Of a DNA stretch of 64,000 bases, positions 9,121-18,415 are shown in pieces; positions within the stretch are counted from its first letter, which is position 1, and every line of letters begins with the position of its first letter. The DNA is taken from contig NZ_JH976537.1 of assembly GCF_000309385.1 (NCBI RefSeq), positions 4,203,984-4,267,983 on the forward strand, written 5' to 3'. Under the pieces are notes generated by a model. The model was not told where the DNA came from, did not search any database, and saw only the letters and a program-made list of their open reading frames with translations. The translations under genes and the position numbers were made by a program. This stretch comes from Nodosilinea nodulosa PCC 7104. Its GTDB lineage: Bacteria; Cyanobacteriota; Cyanobacteriia; Phormidesmidales; Phormidesmidaceae.

Positions 9121-10218
9121 TCAGCTGGCCGATACAGGCAGCTTTAGGTCAAGCAGTTGCAGCAGCCTTTCCATGTCGAAGTGGGTGGCAATCAGGTCTT
9201 GAATGCACCGCACCTTGATCGGTTCGTGCAGCCGTACCTGGCCAAACAGTTCGTCGATACGCTCTACGGTGGATAAGGTATCAGAGTCTACCGAGACAAT
9301 GGGCACCTCTAGGTCTGAAGCCCGCTCTAAAATTTCGGGAGTCGGCGGAATTTGGCCCGTTAGCACCAGGCACTGGGTAGAGGTTTCCAGGGCGGCAAAC
9401 TGAATGTCGGTGCGATCGCCCCCGGTCACCACCGCCATATTGGTTGCCTTGCGGAAGTACCGCAGCGCTGAGTTTACATTCATAGCCCCAATCGTCAGCG
9501 TTTCCACCATCAGGTCCAGCCGGTTGGGGCAGCACAGCACCTCCGCATCCAGCCGGGCCACAATTTCACGCACGGTAATGCTGCGCATGATCGGCGATCG
9601 CGGCAGCAGCGCCAGCACAGGAATTCCCTGGCTTTCCAAAAAAGGACGGGCGAGTTCAGCACAGGCCGCTGCCGCATCCGTGGGCACATCGTTGATAATC
9701 ACTCCCACCAGGCGATCGCCCAGCAGAGCCTTGGCGGCCAGCAGGCGATCGACCAGCAGCAAAGAGTCGTAGCGAGTGACCAGCAGCACCGAGGCATCAA
9801 CACCTGCCGCAATGTGGGCCACAGAAAGGCTTAGCAATGTTCCCTCGGTTAGGTTGCCCGGCCCTTCCAGCAACAGCAGATCTTCACCTCGGTGCTCAGT
9901 GTAGCCCTGGAGACTGTAGCGGGCCGGAGCCTGGCCATCCAGCGCCAGACGAGCAGCCACCGTAGCCTCAGTCAGCGAAATAGAGGGCGGATAAAACCGA
10001 GCCGTAGACAACCCCAGGGTGGCCACAATAAAGTCCAGGTCCGGATCTGCCTCATCACCGCCAATGGAGCTGCCCATGGGCTTGCCAAACCCAATGTCCA
10101 TACCCGCTGCCTGAAGCTGGAGCCCAACGCCCAGTAACACCGCCGATTTGCCGCTATAGGACTCGGTTGAACCAATCACTAAACGTTTCGCTGAATTGGG
10201 CTTTGCTGAACTGGGCAC
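9121..10218 (-). CDS. BioD-like P-loop / DRTGG domain protein (phosphotransacetylase family type)
   Basis: The N-terminal half has a dethiobiotin-synthetase-like P-loop domain (VIGSTESYSGKSAVLLG) and a LLLEGPGNLTEG segment. The C-terminal half is a DRTGG domain (about 215-320, TIGAMNVNSALRYFRKATNMAVVTGGDRTDIQ). This is the N-terminal region of long phosphate acetyltransferases without the Pta catalytic domain, so a sensory or regulatory role is likelier. I place the start at GTG 10218 because GGAGGAG stands 7 bp before it; the frame is open back to a TTG at 10242. It is 365 residues from this start. Confidence 0.8.
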   Translation of the reverse strand: MPSSAKPNSAKRLVIGSTESYSGKSAVLLGVGLQLQAAGMDIGFGKPMGSSIGGDEADPDLDFIVATLGLSTARFYPPSISLTEATVAARLALDGQAPARYSLQGYTEHRGEDLLLLEGPGNLTEGTLLSLSVAHIAAGVDASVLLVTRYDSLLLVDRLLAAKALLGDRLVGVIINDVPTDAAAACAELARPFLESQGIPVLALLPRSPIMRSITVREIVARLDAEVLCCPNRLDLMVETLTIGAMNVNSALRYFRKATNMAVVTGGDRTDIQFAALETSTQCLVLTGQIPPTPEILERASDLEVPIVSVDSDTLSTVERIDELFGQVRLHEPIKVRCIQDLIATHFDMERLLQLLDLKLPVSAS

Positions 10219-10391
10219 GCTGCAACTCCTCCATGGGGGCAATGCACTGCTCTCTGACTACCTGTCGCCGTTGCTAAGCAGCCGCCAAGTTAATCGTGTC
10301 AGTAGGCACAGTACCACACTCATTCTGCCACTTTAGCGGATGTCAGCGTCAGGCATCGGCTAAACCCTTTTTCAGCGGTGTGAAGGACAGC

Positions 10392-10772
10392 CTACTCATC
10401 TAAGCGCAGAAGTTTCCGGTAAAACCCCTGGGCAAAATCCGCCGGACGCTTTTGCCGGAGAGCAACAATTACGTCAAACAAAAAATCGACAAATTCAAAG
10501 GTCGCCATAGTGATTTCATAGCTGAGATCGCTATCGCCCTCAAACTGCATCCGACAGCGGGTCAAGTCGGCAGGCAGTACCGACACGTTCCAGGTGGCCA
10601 CAAAAGCAATGCTGTCTCCCCCCTCAATCTGGCGCTCCCCTTCCAGATTGCCCTGCTTATAGAGAGAAATGGCGTAGGGCAGAGCATTGCGCTTGTTCCC
10701 CTGGTAGTAGGGCATATAAACGCTAATATCTTGCTTGCCTGCGGGCTGAATTGCCTCAAACGTCATACTCAT
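10392..10772 (-). CDS. ebsA: EbsA-like type IV pilus biogenesis protein
   Basis: This 126-residue protein matches my memory of EbsA, the small cyanobacterial protein needed for type IV pilus assembly and for biofilm self-suppression in Synechococcus elongatus. Recognised stretches are SVYMPYYQGNKRNALPYAISLYK, ATWNVSVLPADLTRCRMQF and FAQGFYRKLLRLDE (each abbreviated from longer conserved blocks). There is no signal peptide or membrane segment; EbsA is reported to work with the cytoplasmic pilus motor complex. The ATG at 10772 is used. It is separated by 173 bp from the DRTGG gene downstream, so an operon is uncertain. Confidence 0.65.
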   Translation of the reverse strand: MSMTFEAIQPAGKQDISVYMPYYQGNKRNALPYAISLYKQGNLEGERQIEGGDSIAFVATWNVSVLPADLTRCRMQFEGDSDLSYEITMATFEFVDFLFDVIVALRQKRPADFAQGFYRKLLRLDE

Positions 10773-11044
10773 GGGTCTGGCCTTAGGTCAAGTTGTAATG
10801 GACGATCATTCTGGCGGTCATCGGGTTTAGCTGCTCAGGATACTAGATACCCACCCTTCTGTATGGCCAATGATGCTCTATGTACAGCTAGCATTCCCCG
10901 CGACAAGGCTGAGGGCATCACCAAAATTTTCTTACAAAATCGAGGATGATAGACCTAGGCCGGGGGCACGCTTGGGGTAAAGTATTCTCTCCAGTGTTGG
11001 TGCCCTAGCCACTGTCGTCTTTGTTGTGCTCCCCACCTGAGTTC

Positions 11045-12442
11045 ATGGTTGATATTCCTGAACGCTTTGCCGCCGGGCGCTTTTTTACCCCCCTGGATGA
11101 GCTAGAAATCGAAGATTTTCCTGGTTTTTCCGGCCGCCGCTCCAAGGCTGCCCTGACCCTGAGCGTGTTGTGGGGCGTCACCGTTGCGCTGCATTTAATT
11201 TCTTGGGGAAGTTGGCTAGTGCTGGGTCTTACGGCCATTCTGACGACCCATGCCATGCGCATCCTGCTGGCTCGGCCAGCTCTGTCACCGCCCCCTCTGC
11301 CTTCAACCTCCCGCCCCCAGGTAGAGGCTGAGACCTGGGAGAGCTGGCCCTACGTCTCCCTGCTAGTAGCAGCCAAAAATGAAGAAACCGTGATTGAGCC
11401 TCTCGTCGCAGCCCTCTGCCAGCTCGACTACCCGGCCTGCCGCTACGAAGTGTGGATTATTGACGACAACAGCACCGATGGCACAACCCGTCGGCTACAA
11501 AGCCTGGTCAATCGCTACCCTCAGCTGCGGATATTGCGGCGCAGTGCTGGGGCCAGCGGCGGCAAATCTGGGGCGCTCAACCAGGTTTGGCCCGATACCA
11601 AAGGTGACATCATCGGCGTGTTTGATGCCGATGCTCGGGTACCCAAGGAAATGCTGCGCCATATCGTGCCCATCTTTGACCGAGCGGAGGTAGGGGCGGT
11701 ACAAATGCAAAAAGCCGTCGTCAACCGAGCCAAGAACCTTTGGACTCGGGGACAGCAGGCCGAAATGGCCCTTGACAGCTACTTTCAGCAGCAGCGCATT
11801 AGTCTCGGCGGCATCGGTGAATTGCGGGGCAATGGTCAATTTGTGCGGCGGGCAGCCCTGGCCCAGTGCGGTGGCTGGAATGAAGAAACCATTACCGATG
11901 ACCTCGATTTGACCTTGCGCCTGCACTTTGGCGGCTGGTACATTCAGTTTTTGCTCAATCCCGCCGTGGGTGAAGAGGGGGTCGAGCAGCCCCTGGGCCT
12001 GTGGCACCAGCGCAACCGTTGGGCAGAAGGGGGGTACCAGCGCTACCTCGACTACTGGCGGCTGATTGCTCAAAATCGCTTAAAGCCAGCCAAAACCTTT
12101 GACATGGCAGCTTTTTGGGTGATTCAGTATGGCCTGCCTACGGTTGCATTACCGGACTTTGCAATGGCGATGCTGCGACATCGGCTACCGCTATTTTTGC
12201 CGATATCGAGTTTGGCTCTGACCCTGTCTATGGTCGGCATGTTTTGCGGGCTGAGGCGCACCCGACAGCAGGCGGTGTGGGTTAGCAGCCTGCAAACTCT
12301 CTGGGGCAACCTATACATGCTGCACTGGCTGCTGGTGATAGCGACTATGACAATGCGACTGGCGGTGCGGCCCAAGCGGCTGCGCTGGGTCAAAACGACT
12401 CACCTGGGCAGCGAGGACGACATTCAGGTTGATTTGCTCTAG
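11045..12442 (+). CDS. membrane family 2 glycosyltransferase
   Basis: This 465-residue processive-type GT2 has two N-terminal membrane helices (about 35-75), a cytoplasmic catalytic domain and further helices near the C-terminus. The catalytic motifs are VSLLVAAKNE, VWIIDDNSTDGT, the DxD in GVFDADARVP, TDDLDLTLR, and the acceptor-channel QRNRW in LWHQRNRWAEGGYQR. It should use a nucleotide sugar to build a polysaccharide or glycolipid; the product cannot be told. I use ATG 11045; the frame extends to a TTG at 11021. It stands apart from minus-strand neighbours and precedes the YciI-smpB pair. Confidence 0.85.
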   Translation: MVDIPERFAAGRFFTPLDELEIEDFPGFSGRRSKAALTLSVLWGVTVALHLISWGSWLVLGLTAILTTHAMRILLARPALSPPPLPSTSRPQVEAETWESWPYVSLLVAAKNEETVIEPLVAALCQLDYPACRYEVWIIDDNSTDGTTRRLQSLVNRYPQLRILRRSAGASGGKSGALNQVWPDTKGDIIGVFDADARVPKEMLRHIVPIFDRAEVGAVQMQKAVVNRAKNLWTRGQQAEMALDSYFQQQRISLGGIGELRGNGQFVRRAALAQCGGWNEETITDDLDLTLRLHFGGWYIQFLLNPAVGEEGVEQPLGLWHQRNRWAEGGYQRYLDYWRLIAQNRLKPAKTFDMAAFWVIQYGLPTVALPDFAMAMLRHRLPLFLPISSLALTLSMVGMFCGLRRTRQQAVWVSSLQTLWGNLYMLHWLLVIATMTMRLAVRPKRLRWVKTTHLGSEDDIQVDLL

Positions 12443-12479
12443 GCTAAAGTTTCTTGGGAATATTCTGCGATCGCGTACT

Positions 12480-12746
12480 ATGCCCTGGTTCGTTAAAATC
12501 GAGAAAGGCATCGTCAACAAAGCCATCTTCGACCAGTTTGTGCCGGCCCACGTGGCCTATGTCAAAGACCTGATTGCCCGGGGTCACGCTGCGAGAAGCG
12601 GCTACTGGGCCGAATTTGGGGGTGGTATGCTGTTGTTTCGGGCCAGTTCAATCGAAGAAGCCCGAGCCATTGTGGCTGCTGACCCGCTGATTCAAAATCA
12701 TTGCGTTGAGTATGAGCTGCATGAGTGGCGGGTGGTCGTGGAGTAG
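12480..12746 (+). CDS. YciI-like protein
   Basis: This 88-residue protein has the YciI/YCII dimeric alpha-beta barrel fold: [42 protein letters not shown], and [17 protein letters not shown]. YciI proteins are related to chlorite dismutase and muconolactone isomerase folds, and their enzyme activity is mostly unknown. The ATG at 12480 is chosen; an upstream TTG-type extension has no support. It ends 11 bp before the smpB start and is probably co-transcribed with it. Confidence 0.82.
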   Translation: MPWFVKIEKGIVNKAIFDQFVPAHVAYVKDLIARGHAARSGYWAEFGGGMLLFRASSIEEARAIVAADPLIQNHCVEYELHEWRVVVE

Positions 12747-12757
12747 GAGGAAAAGCT

Positions 12758-13228
12758 GTGGCTGATTCTAGCGATGGATACAAAATAGTCAGCGACAACC
12801 GCCAGGCCCGCCACGAGTATGAAGTTTTGGAGACCTACGAAGCGGGCCTGGAGCTAATGGGTTCGGAGGTAAAATCGATTCGCCAGGGCAAGGTCAACCT
12901 GCGCGACGGCTACGCCTCGATTAGAGACGGGGAGCTATGGCTGCACAACGTGCACATTTCGCCCCATACCATGACCAACAAAGCCTACAACCACGAGGCC
13001 AAGCGTGCTCGCAAACTGCTGCTGCACCGCGACGAAATTCGCAAGCTAATCGGCAAAATCGAGCAGAAGGGCCTGACTTTGGTGCCCCTCAAGCTCTATC
13101 TCCAGCGAGGCTGGGTAAAAGCCACTATTGCCCTAGCTCGGGGTAAAAAGCTCCACGACAAGCGCGAAAGCCTCAAGCGCAAGCAGGAAGGTCGCGAGAC
13201 CGCACGGGCGCTCAGCGGTCGAGATTAG
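12758..13228 (+). CDS. smpB: SsrA-binding protein SmpB
   Basis: SmpB binds tmRNA and brings it to stalled ribosomes for trans-translation. The protein shows the full OB-fold ([62 protein letters not shown]) and the basic C-terminal tail with [12 protein letters not shown]. The start is GTG at 12758, fixed by TAGGAGG at 12744-12750. The predicted 156 residues match the family length. The stop abuts the stop of the convergent herA gene with no gap. Confidence 0.97.
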   Translation: MADSSDGYKIVSDNRQARHEYEVLETYEAGLELMGSEVKSIRQGKVNLRDGYASIRDGELWLHNVHISPHTMTNKAYNHEAKRARKLLLHRDEIRKLIGKIEQKGLTLVPLKLYLQRGWVKATIALARGKKLHDKRESLKRKQEGRETARALSGRD

Positions 13229-14917
13229 TTACTCGATGCTTACCCCACCGAAGGTTTCGGCCCTTTTGCCGGAGCTGGCAGGAGCGGCTTTTTCGAGCTG
13301 ACGAGCCTGCTGGCGGTGGTGTTGAAAGTGACCCATCCAGGCTTCAGGAGCGTTCATCGTTTCGCCGCCGTGCTTAGTCAGTCGCTTGCGCACCTGGCAC
13401 AGCACCGGAGTGTTGACGCAGGCCCCCGATACAATCACCTGGCCCTTAGTCAGAGAGGGTAATTCTTGCAGCAGGTCGCGTCCGGCGGCCTCGACCCCGT
13501 ACTTGAGGCTGTCCTGGTCGACGGGGTTGACAATACGCATAAGAAACTGACTCATACACTGGCTCAGCACATCGGAGTCGAGCTTGCCAGGGCGCTGAGT
13601 AATCAGCCCTACCCCCATGCCAAACTTTCGGCCCTCGCTGAGAATGGTGCGCAAGATCTGCTTGCAGCGGGCAGGTTCGTGGGCGGGGGCAAAGCGGTGG
13701 GCTTCTTCGATCAGAATAAACACTGGGTAGGGCAGATAATTTTCGTCCTCGGCGGTGATTTTGTCTTTGGCCGTGTTCATGCGGGCCTGGTAGCTCTGCC
13801 GCAGCACCGCCGCACAGATCACCTGCTGCTCTTCCTGGCTAATTTCGTTCATTTGCAGCACGGTAACCTGGCCTGGGGCAAAGAGATCCTTCGGCGCCAG
13901 GTGCTGAACCCGGTGGAAGTATTCGGATCGCTCCAATTTTCCCAGCTTCCACTCCAGAGCTGGAGCAGAGGAGCCGGTTTTTTCGTTACCCTCGTCGTCG
14001 GTGGTGCGGTCTGACTCGTAGCAGGCAGAGATCAAATCCTGCACATCCCAACGGTGCTCGCCAAACTTGTGCTTGCCCAACAGGCTAAAGGCTTTGTTGA
14101 GGATGGCCTGCTGGCGATCGCTCATATCCGGTAGCAGAGTCAGAATGTCGTAGTAATCGAGCGACGACATTCGAATCCGGATGTCGTCTGGGGTGAGAAT
14201 TTTAACCTCGGGGCTGTAGCCATCCTCTGAGGTAAAGCTGGGATGTCCCCGCATGTCGGTCAGGGTGCCATACTCGCCGTGGGGGTCAAAGATCAGCACG
14301 GCGGCCCGGTTGTAGGGGCTGAGCAGTTCTTCAATCAGAACTCCAGCCGTATAGGATTTACCAGAGCCAGTTCCCGCCAGAATGGCCATGTGGGTGCTGA
14401 CCAGCTCTTTCACATCTAGCGCCACCGGCACCCGCCCACCAGGGCGCAGCAGGAGCGAACCAATGTGGGCCGAGCCTACATCCCTAGGCTGCTTTTTGTT
14501 GATGATCTGGCGCAGGCTGTCGTCATCAGCCAGGCATACCTTAGCGCCAGGGTCGGGAGAAATGCGCGGGTTCATGAACCCCAGCGCCGGGTGGAAATGC
14601 CCCACCACATCGACAGTGACTTCGTAGATTTCGGGGTTGGGGTGGGCGAAGCCGACCAGGGCCGCGATCGCTTCAGGGTTGATATCTGGGTCGGCAAAGA
14701 TGCGATCGGGCAGGTGGTCGATCAGGCGGCGATCAGAGATTTTACCTAAAATTTGGGCGTTAGGGATGTCAGCCAGATCGACGGTGTAATACACAAATTC
14801 GCCAATTTTGACCTGGCGGTTGTTGGCGGTAATGAACACGTACTGATTGCCGTTTTCGCCAGGCCCTTTGACGGTGCCAATGACTGCGGAAGCGGTAGGT
14901 TGTGCTGACCGTGCCAT
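13229..14917 (-). CDS. herA: HerA-type ATP-binding protein (DUF87)
   Basis: This 562-residue hexameric FtsK/HerA-family ATPase has an N-terminal HAS-barrel-like beta domain (about 1-140), Walker A AGTGSGKSY, an ILIFDPHGEYG segment, and Walker B FILIEEAHRFAP. The arginine-rich GLITQRPGKLDSDVLSQC is typical of HerA. HerA translocates DNA and in archaea pairs with the NurA nuclease for end resection. No nurA-like gene is adjacent here, so it may act alone or with a distant partner. The ATG at 14917 is used. It is convergent with smpB. Confidence 0.85.
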   Translation of the reverse strand: MARSAQPTASAVIGTVKGPGENGNQYVFITANNRQVKIGEFVYYTVDLADIPNAQILGKISDRRLIDHLPDRIFADPDINPEAIAALVGFAHPNPEIYEVTVDVVGHFHPALGFMNPRISPDPGAKVCLADDDSLRQIINKKQPRDVGSAHIGSLLLRPGGRVPVALDVKELVSTHMAILAGTGSGKSYTAGVLIEELLSPYNRAAVLIFDPHGEYGTLTDMRGHPSFTSEDGYSPEVKILTPDDIRIRMSSLDYYDILTLLPDMSDRQQAILNKAFSLLGKHKFGEHRWDVQDLISACYESDRTTDDEGNEKTGSSAPALEWKLGKLERSEYFHRVQHLAPKDLFAPGQVTVLQMNEISQEEQQVICAAVLRQSYQARMNTAKDKITAEDENYLPYPVFILIEEAHRFAPAHEPARCKQILRTILSEGRKFGMGVGLITQRPGKLDSDVLSQCMSQFLMRIVNPVDQDSLKYGVEAAGRDLLQELPSLTKGQVIVSGACVNTPVLCQVRKRLTKHGGETMNAPEAWMGHFQHHRQQARQLEKAAPASSGKRAETFGGVSIE

Positions 14918-15354
14918 AGAAAACTGCCCCGCTAGAGAAACCCGTTGTCGCTAGTTTAGCCAGAGATCTATCCCCGGCACTGACTTCATTAATACTAATG
15001 TCCTGCCGTTCATTAGGGTAGGGCAAGATATACCCCTGGAAAGTCGCTTTGCCACGAATTAGCTCAAAACATTGGTCTGCAACATCCCCAATGAACCATC
15101 TCATCTCTCTGGCTCAGCCCTGCTGAGGAAGCCCTTGTGGTGGCGCAGCCCCTCTGCAAGACAGGTTACACCAACGCCCATGGCACCGGATGCTGCGGAT
15201 CTTACGGAGTAAGCCCAGGGGGAATATTGGCGAATTCACGGATACTGCTTTGCGGGTGAGTAGATAGGCTAAGGACAGCCGGGGGCGAGGTCAGGCTAGC
15301 CCAGGACCATCCCCCGGCTCAGGGAGTCAGGAACACTTCGCTAAATGGTTGCCC
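14918..15354. other. 437-bp intergenic region between herA and the histidine kinase gene
   Basis: Both flanking genes are transcribed away from this stretch, so it must hold both promoters. I see no clear sigma-70 boxes, RNA gene or repeat. A minus-strand frame at 14769-15104 overlaps herA and has no recognisable protein features. Confidence 0.5.
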
Positions 15355-16710
15355 ATGGCATCTGAAACTTCGCCGCTATTGTTCCAGGCCCGCCCCCGCG
15401 AGGGTGCAGTACCCCCCACCGCCTCCAGCATTGGCGACGGTCGAGAAACATGGCCCTTAGTCCATGCCCTGGCGGCCACCTTAAACAATCCCAACCCTCT
15501 GCCGGCTCTAGCTGAGCTGCTGGGGACCCATCTAGGCTTCGGGGCCTGTCTCCTGCTCTGCCACTACCCCGGCACTGACGATTTAATGTATACCTGCTGG
15601 CATCGGGGTACGGTTCCCACTAGCCAATCGCTCAGTGCCGCCGAGTCGGGATCTTCGCTAGATTGGCCGCATCGGGTATCCCTAGAGCTCATCCAGCAGA
15701 CTATTGAGCAGTCATCTGGGGGGGGTCGACTGCGCTGGCAGAAGGGTTTGGCCGCTCTGCTGGGGGAGCACGATAGCCCACCCCCCTGGCTGAGGACCAT
15801 GGCGGCCTGCACTGCGATCGCCATTGATGGAGCAGGGCTGCAAGGGGCCATGCTGCTGCTGGGTCCAAGCGGGTCGACAATCGACCCAACCGCGCAGGCT
15901 AACCTGGCTAGCCTGGGGGCGATCGCCTTCCACCAGCACTATCTCCAGGGCCAGGCGGTACGCCATACCGAGCAGCTACGCTACCTCAACTACCTGAAAG
16001 AAGACTTTCTCAGCACCCTCAACCACGAGCTGCGCACCCCCCTGACCAGTATGATGTTGGCCATTCGCATGCTGCGCCGCCCCGACCTCACCCCCGAGCG
16101 AGCCGCTATGTATCTGGATATTCTGGAGCAGCAGTGCAGCCGCGAGATCAACCTGGTGAATGACCTGCTGATGCTGCAAACCCTGGAGTCTAAGGCGGCG
16201 GCCCCAGTGTGCCAGTCGGTTGACCTCGGGCAACTGCTCAGCGATTTAGCAGCGCAATCGACAGAAACATTTCAGCAGGCTCAGCTCACGCTGGATTTGC
16301 AGCTACCGTTTACCCCCGTCATGCTGTGCACAGATCCGGAACGGTTGACTAAGGTGCTGCGAGAGCTAGTCAGCAATGCCTGCAAATACTCAGCCCATCA
16401 AACCACGGTCACTCTCGCCCTGGCAGACAATCAGGCCCAGAACGGCCTGGTGACTCTGCAAATAAGCAACCTGGGGGCAGCGATCGAGGCAGACGACTTG
16501 CCCCATATTTTTGACAAGTTTCGGCGGGGGCACAGCGCTACCAAAGACGGCATTGCTGGCACCGGCACGGGGCTGGCGCTAGTGCGTGGTTTAGTCGAGC
16601 GGCTGGGGGGAACTATTAGAGTGTCAAGCCAGCCCAGCCAGGCCCAGCTCTGGCAGACATGCTTTACCCTTGAGTTCGCACATCAGACTAAACCCATCCA
16701 CAATTCATAG
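15355..16710 (+). CDS. GAF-domain sensor histidine kinase
   Basis: This 451-residue soluble kinase has an N-terminal GAF-like domain (about 40-190, with cysteines in GFGACLLLCHYPG), then HisKA with the phospho-His box FLSTLNHELRTPLTSMM, then an HATPase (N box ELVSNACKYSA, F box FDKFRRG, G box GTGTGLALVRGLV). It should autophosphorylate in response to an unknown signal. No response regulator is adjacent, so the partner is elsewhere. I use ATG 15355; a TTG two codons upstream is possible. A small inverted repeat, CCAGCAAA/TTTGCTGG, follows at 16724-16740. Confidence 0.9.
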   Translation: MASETSPLLFQARPREGAVPPTASSIGDGRETWPLVHALAATLNNPNPLPALAELLGTHLGFGACLLLCHYPGTDDLMYTCWHRGTVPTSQSLSAAESGSSLDWPHRVSLELIQQTIEQSSGGGRLRWQKGLAALLGEHDSPPPWLRTMAACTAIAIDGAGLQGAMLLLGPSGSTIDPTAQANLASLGAIAFHQHYLQGQAVRHTEQLRYLNYLKEDFLSTLNHELRTPLTSMMLAIRMLRRPDLTPERAAMYLDILEQQCSREINLVNDLLMLQTLESKAAAPVCQSVDLGQLLSDLAAQSTETFQQAQLTLDLQLPFTPVMLCTDPERLTKVLRELVSNACKYSAHQTTVTLALADNQAQNGLVTLQISNLGAAIEADDLPHIFDKFRRGHSATKDGIAGTGTGLALVRGLVERLGGTIRVSSQPSQAQLWQTCFTLEFAHQTKPIHNS

Positions 16711-16800
16711 GCTCAATACGCTTCCAGCAAATTTTGCTGGTATTCTGGGCACAGGCGTGGTTGCCTGGCCAAACTACACTGTTACCGGCTGGTTTAACCC

Positions 16801-17388
16801 ATGACTGCAAACATCTCTGATATGACAAGCTTTGAGGCGGCCCGCTTGGACGCTGATGCTGCTGTGGGCATAGACGATGGGGCTGGACATGAGACCGGAG
16901 TTACCATCCAAACTGAAAAGCTGGAGGGCCAGCAGCGCCGCATTTTGGCGTTGACCGATATTCCCTTCACGGCCGAACAGGTTTGGCAGATCCTGACTGA
17001 CTACGACAACCTCTCAAGCTTTATTCCTAACCTGTCCTGTAGCCAGCGGCTCAGCCATCCTGAAGGAGGCATTCGGCTGGAGCAAATTGGATCCCAATGT
17101 TTTCTCAACATTAAGTTTTGCGCCCGCGTCGTGCTCGATATGGTGGAAGCATTTCCCAGGGAGTTGAGCTTTTCTATGGTGGAGGGCGACTTCCGTCAGT
17201 TTGAGGGGCGCTGGACTCTGGAGTCGGTGGCGGAGGCCAAAGATAGCATGACCCGGCTGGGCTATGAACTGGTGATTCGGCCGCCCCGAGCAATGCCGGT
17301 GGCGCTGATTGAACGGCACATTCGCCACGATCTGAGCCGAAACCTGAAGGCGATTAGCGATCGCACCGCTGTGGTATTTGGCGCCTAG
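16801..17388 (+). CDS. SRPBCC (START/polyketide cyclase-like) protein
   Basis: This 195-residue protein has a hydrophobic-pocket SRPBCC domain: ALTDIPFTAEQVWQILTDYD near residue 50, NLSSFIPNLSCSQRL, and WTLESV in the central sheet. The C-terminus (VALIERHIRHDLSRNLKAI) is the long helix of the fold. Cyanobacterial members are annotated as cyclase/dehydrase, and the ligand is unknown. The first 45 residues are poorly conserved and acidic. It converges on the LysR gene, with 22 bp between stop codons. Confidence 0.75.
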   Translation: MTANISDMTSFEAARLDADAAVGIDDGAGHETGVTIQTEKLEGQQRRILALTDIPFTAEQVWQILTDYDNLSSFIPNLSCSQRLSHPEGGIRLEQIGSQCFLNIKFCARVVLDMVEAFPRELSFSMVEGDFRQFEGRWTLESVAEAKDSMTRLGYELVIRPPRAMPVALIERHIRHDLSRNLKAISDRTAVVFGA

Positions 17389-17410
17389 TTTCTCTGCGTC
17401 TGAACTGGAA

Positions 17411-18334
17411 TTATAACGTCTGGGCAACCTCCCCAATGAGCGATCGCAGCCACTGGGCAGGAGGCGAACTCTGGCTGCTGCGGTGCCAGCGCATCGCGAT
17501 GGAAAATCCTTCTAGTTCAAAGGGTAGGGGCAGCAGCTTGAGGGGCTGGGTTTGGGCAAAACCCAGGGCGACCCGTCGAGCTAGGGTGGCGATTAGATCA
17601 GTCTGGGCTAGCACAAACGGAGCCGCTAAGAAATGGGGTACTGAGAGGGCAACCTGCCGTTTGAGCCCCTGTTTTGCCAGCAGATTGTCTACTCGTCCCA
17701 CCCGGTCCTCTTTGACTGAAACCAGCAGGTGGGGCAGGGCCAGGTAATTATCGAGGGACAGGGCATCCCCCAGGCTGGGATGCCCTGGGCGGGCTGCGCA
17801 GAGGTAGGTCTCTTGAAATAAGGGCTGTTCCTGATGCCAGGGTACGGCTTCGGGAAACAGGCCGCAGGCTATGTCAATGGCACCTTCGTCGAGCAGGGCG
17901 AAGAGGGCCTGCCTATCCCCTGAGCGAATTTGCAGGCTGACGCCTGGGGCTACGGACTGAAGCCGCTGCATCAGCCTGGGCAACAGGGTGAATTCGACGT
18001 AGTCGGACATACCAATGGCGAAGACGCGATCGCTGGTGGCCGGGTCAAAGGTGACATCTTCCAGCAGCGCCCCCTGGATTTGCCGCAGGACGGGGCTGAG
18101 CTGCTGGGCCAGGGCCAGGGCTCGCGGCGTAGGACGCAGCCCGGCGGCGGTGCGGACAAATAGATCATCTCCGGTGAGCCGACGCAGGCGGGCCAGGGCA
18201 TTGCTGGTGGCGGGCTGGCTGAGGCCGAGGCGCTCTCCGGCTCGGGTCACGCTGCCTGCGGCGATCAGAGCGTCGAACACCACCAGCAAATTTAAGTCTA
18301 AACCAGCAAGATTGATATGGTGAATATTAGTCAT
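17411..18334 (-). CDS. LysR family transcriptional regulator
   Basis: This 307-residue protein has an N-terminal winged HTH (LDLNLLVVFDALIAAGSVTRAGERLGLSQPATSNALARLR, about 10-50) and a periplasmic-binding-like effector domain. The long NodD/PcpR-like HTH and GLFPEAVPWHQEQPLFQE region suggest the NodD-like subgroup. It is divergent from the DJ-1/F420-type operon at 18416, the usual arrangement of a LysR regulator and its target. An inverted repeat covers its own start codon, suggesting autorepression. The inducer is unknown. Confidence 0.92.
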   Translation of the reverse strand: MTNIHHINLAGLDLNLLVVFDALIAAGSVTRAGERLGLSQPATSNALARLRRLTGDDLFVRTAAGLRPTPRALALAQQLSPVLRQIQGALLEDVTFDPATSDRVFAIGMSDYVEFTLLPRLMQRLQSVAPGVSLQIRSGDRQALFALLDEGAIDIACGLFPEAVPWHQEQPLFQETYLCAARPGHPSLGDALSLDNYLALPHLLVSVKEDRVGRVDNLLAKQGLKRQVALSVPHFLAAPFVLAQTDLIATLARRVALGFAQTQPLKLLPLPFELEGFSIAMRWHRSSQSSPPAQWLRSLIGEVAQTL

Positions 18335-18340
18335 ACTAAT
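18326..18340. promoter_or_regulatory. candidate LysR operator (T-N11-A palindrome)
   Basis: The sequence ATTAGT-CAT-ACTAAT is a perfect 6-bp-arm inverted repeat with a 3-bp spacer and contains T-N11-A. The spacer is the lysR start codon itself. It lies 75 bp upstream of the divergent operon start. Direct regulation of both genes is inferred from position and family rules. Confidence 0.6.
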
Positions 18341-18415
18341 TATCCATTGGACAAATCTATAGTGGAGGGCTGAGGATGGAAACGCAACGATTTTCTAGCG
18401 CAAGGACAGCGTTTC

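Noticed and set aside
14769-15104. 111-codon minus-strand frame before herA
   Set aside because: It overlaps the herA start and reads no recognisable protein; most likely the shadow of the herA 5' end.
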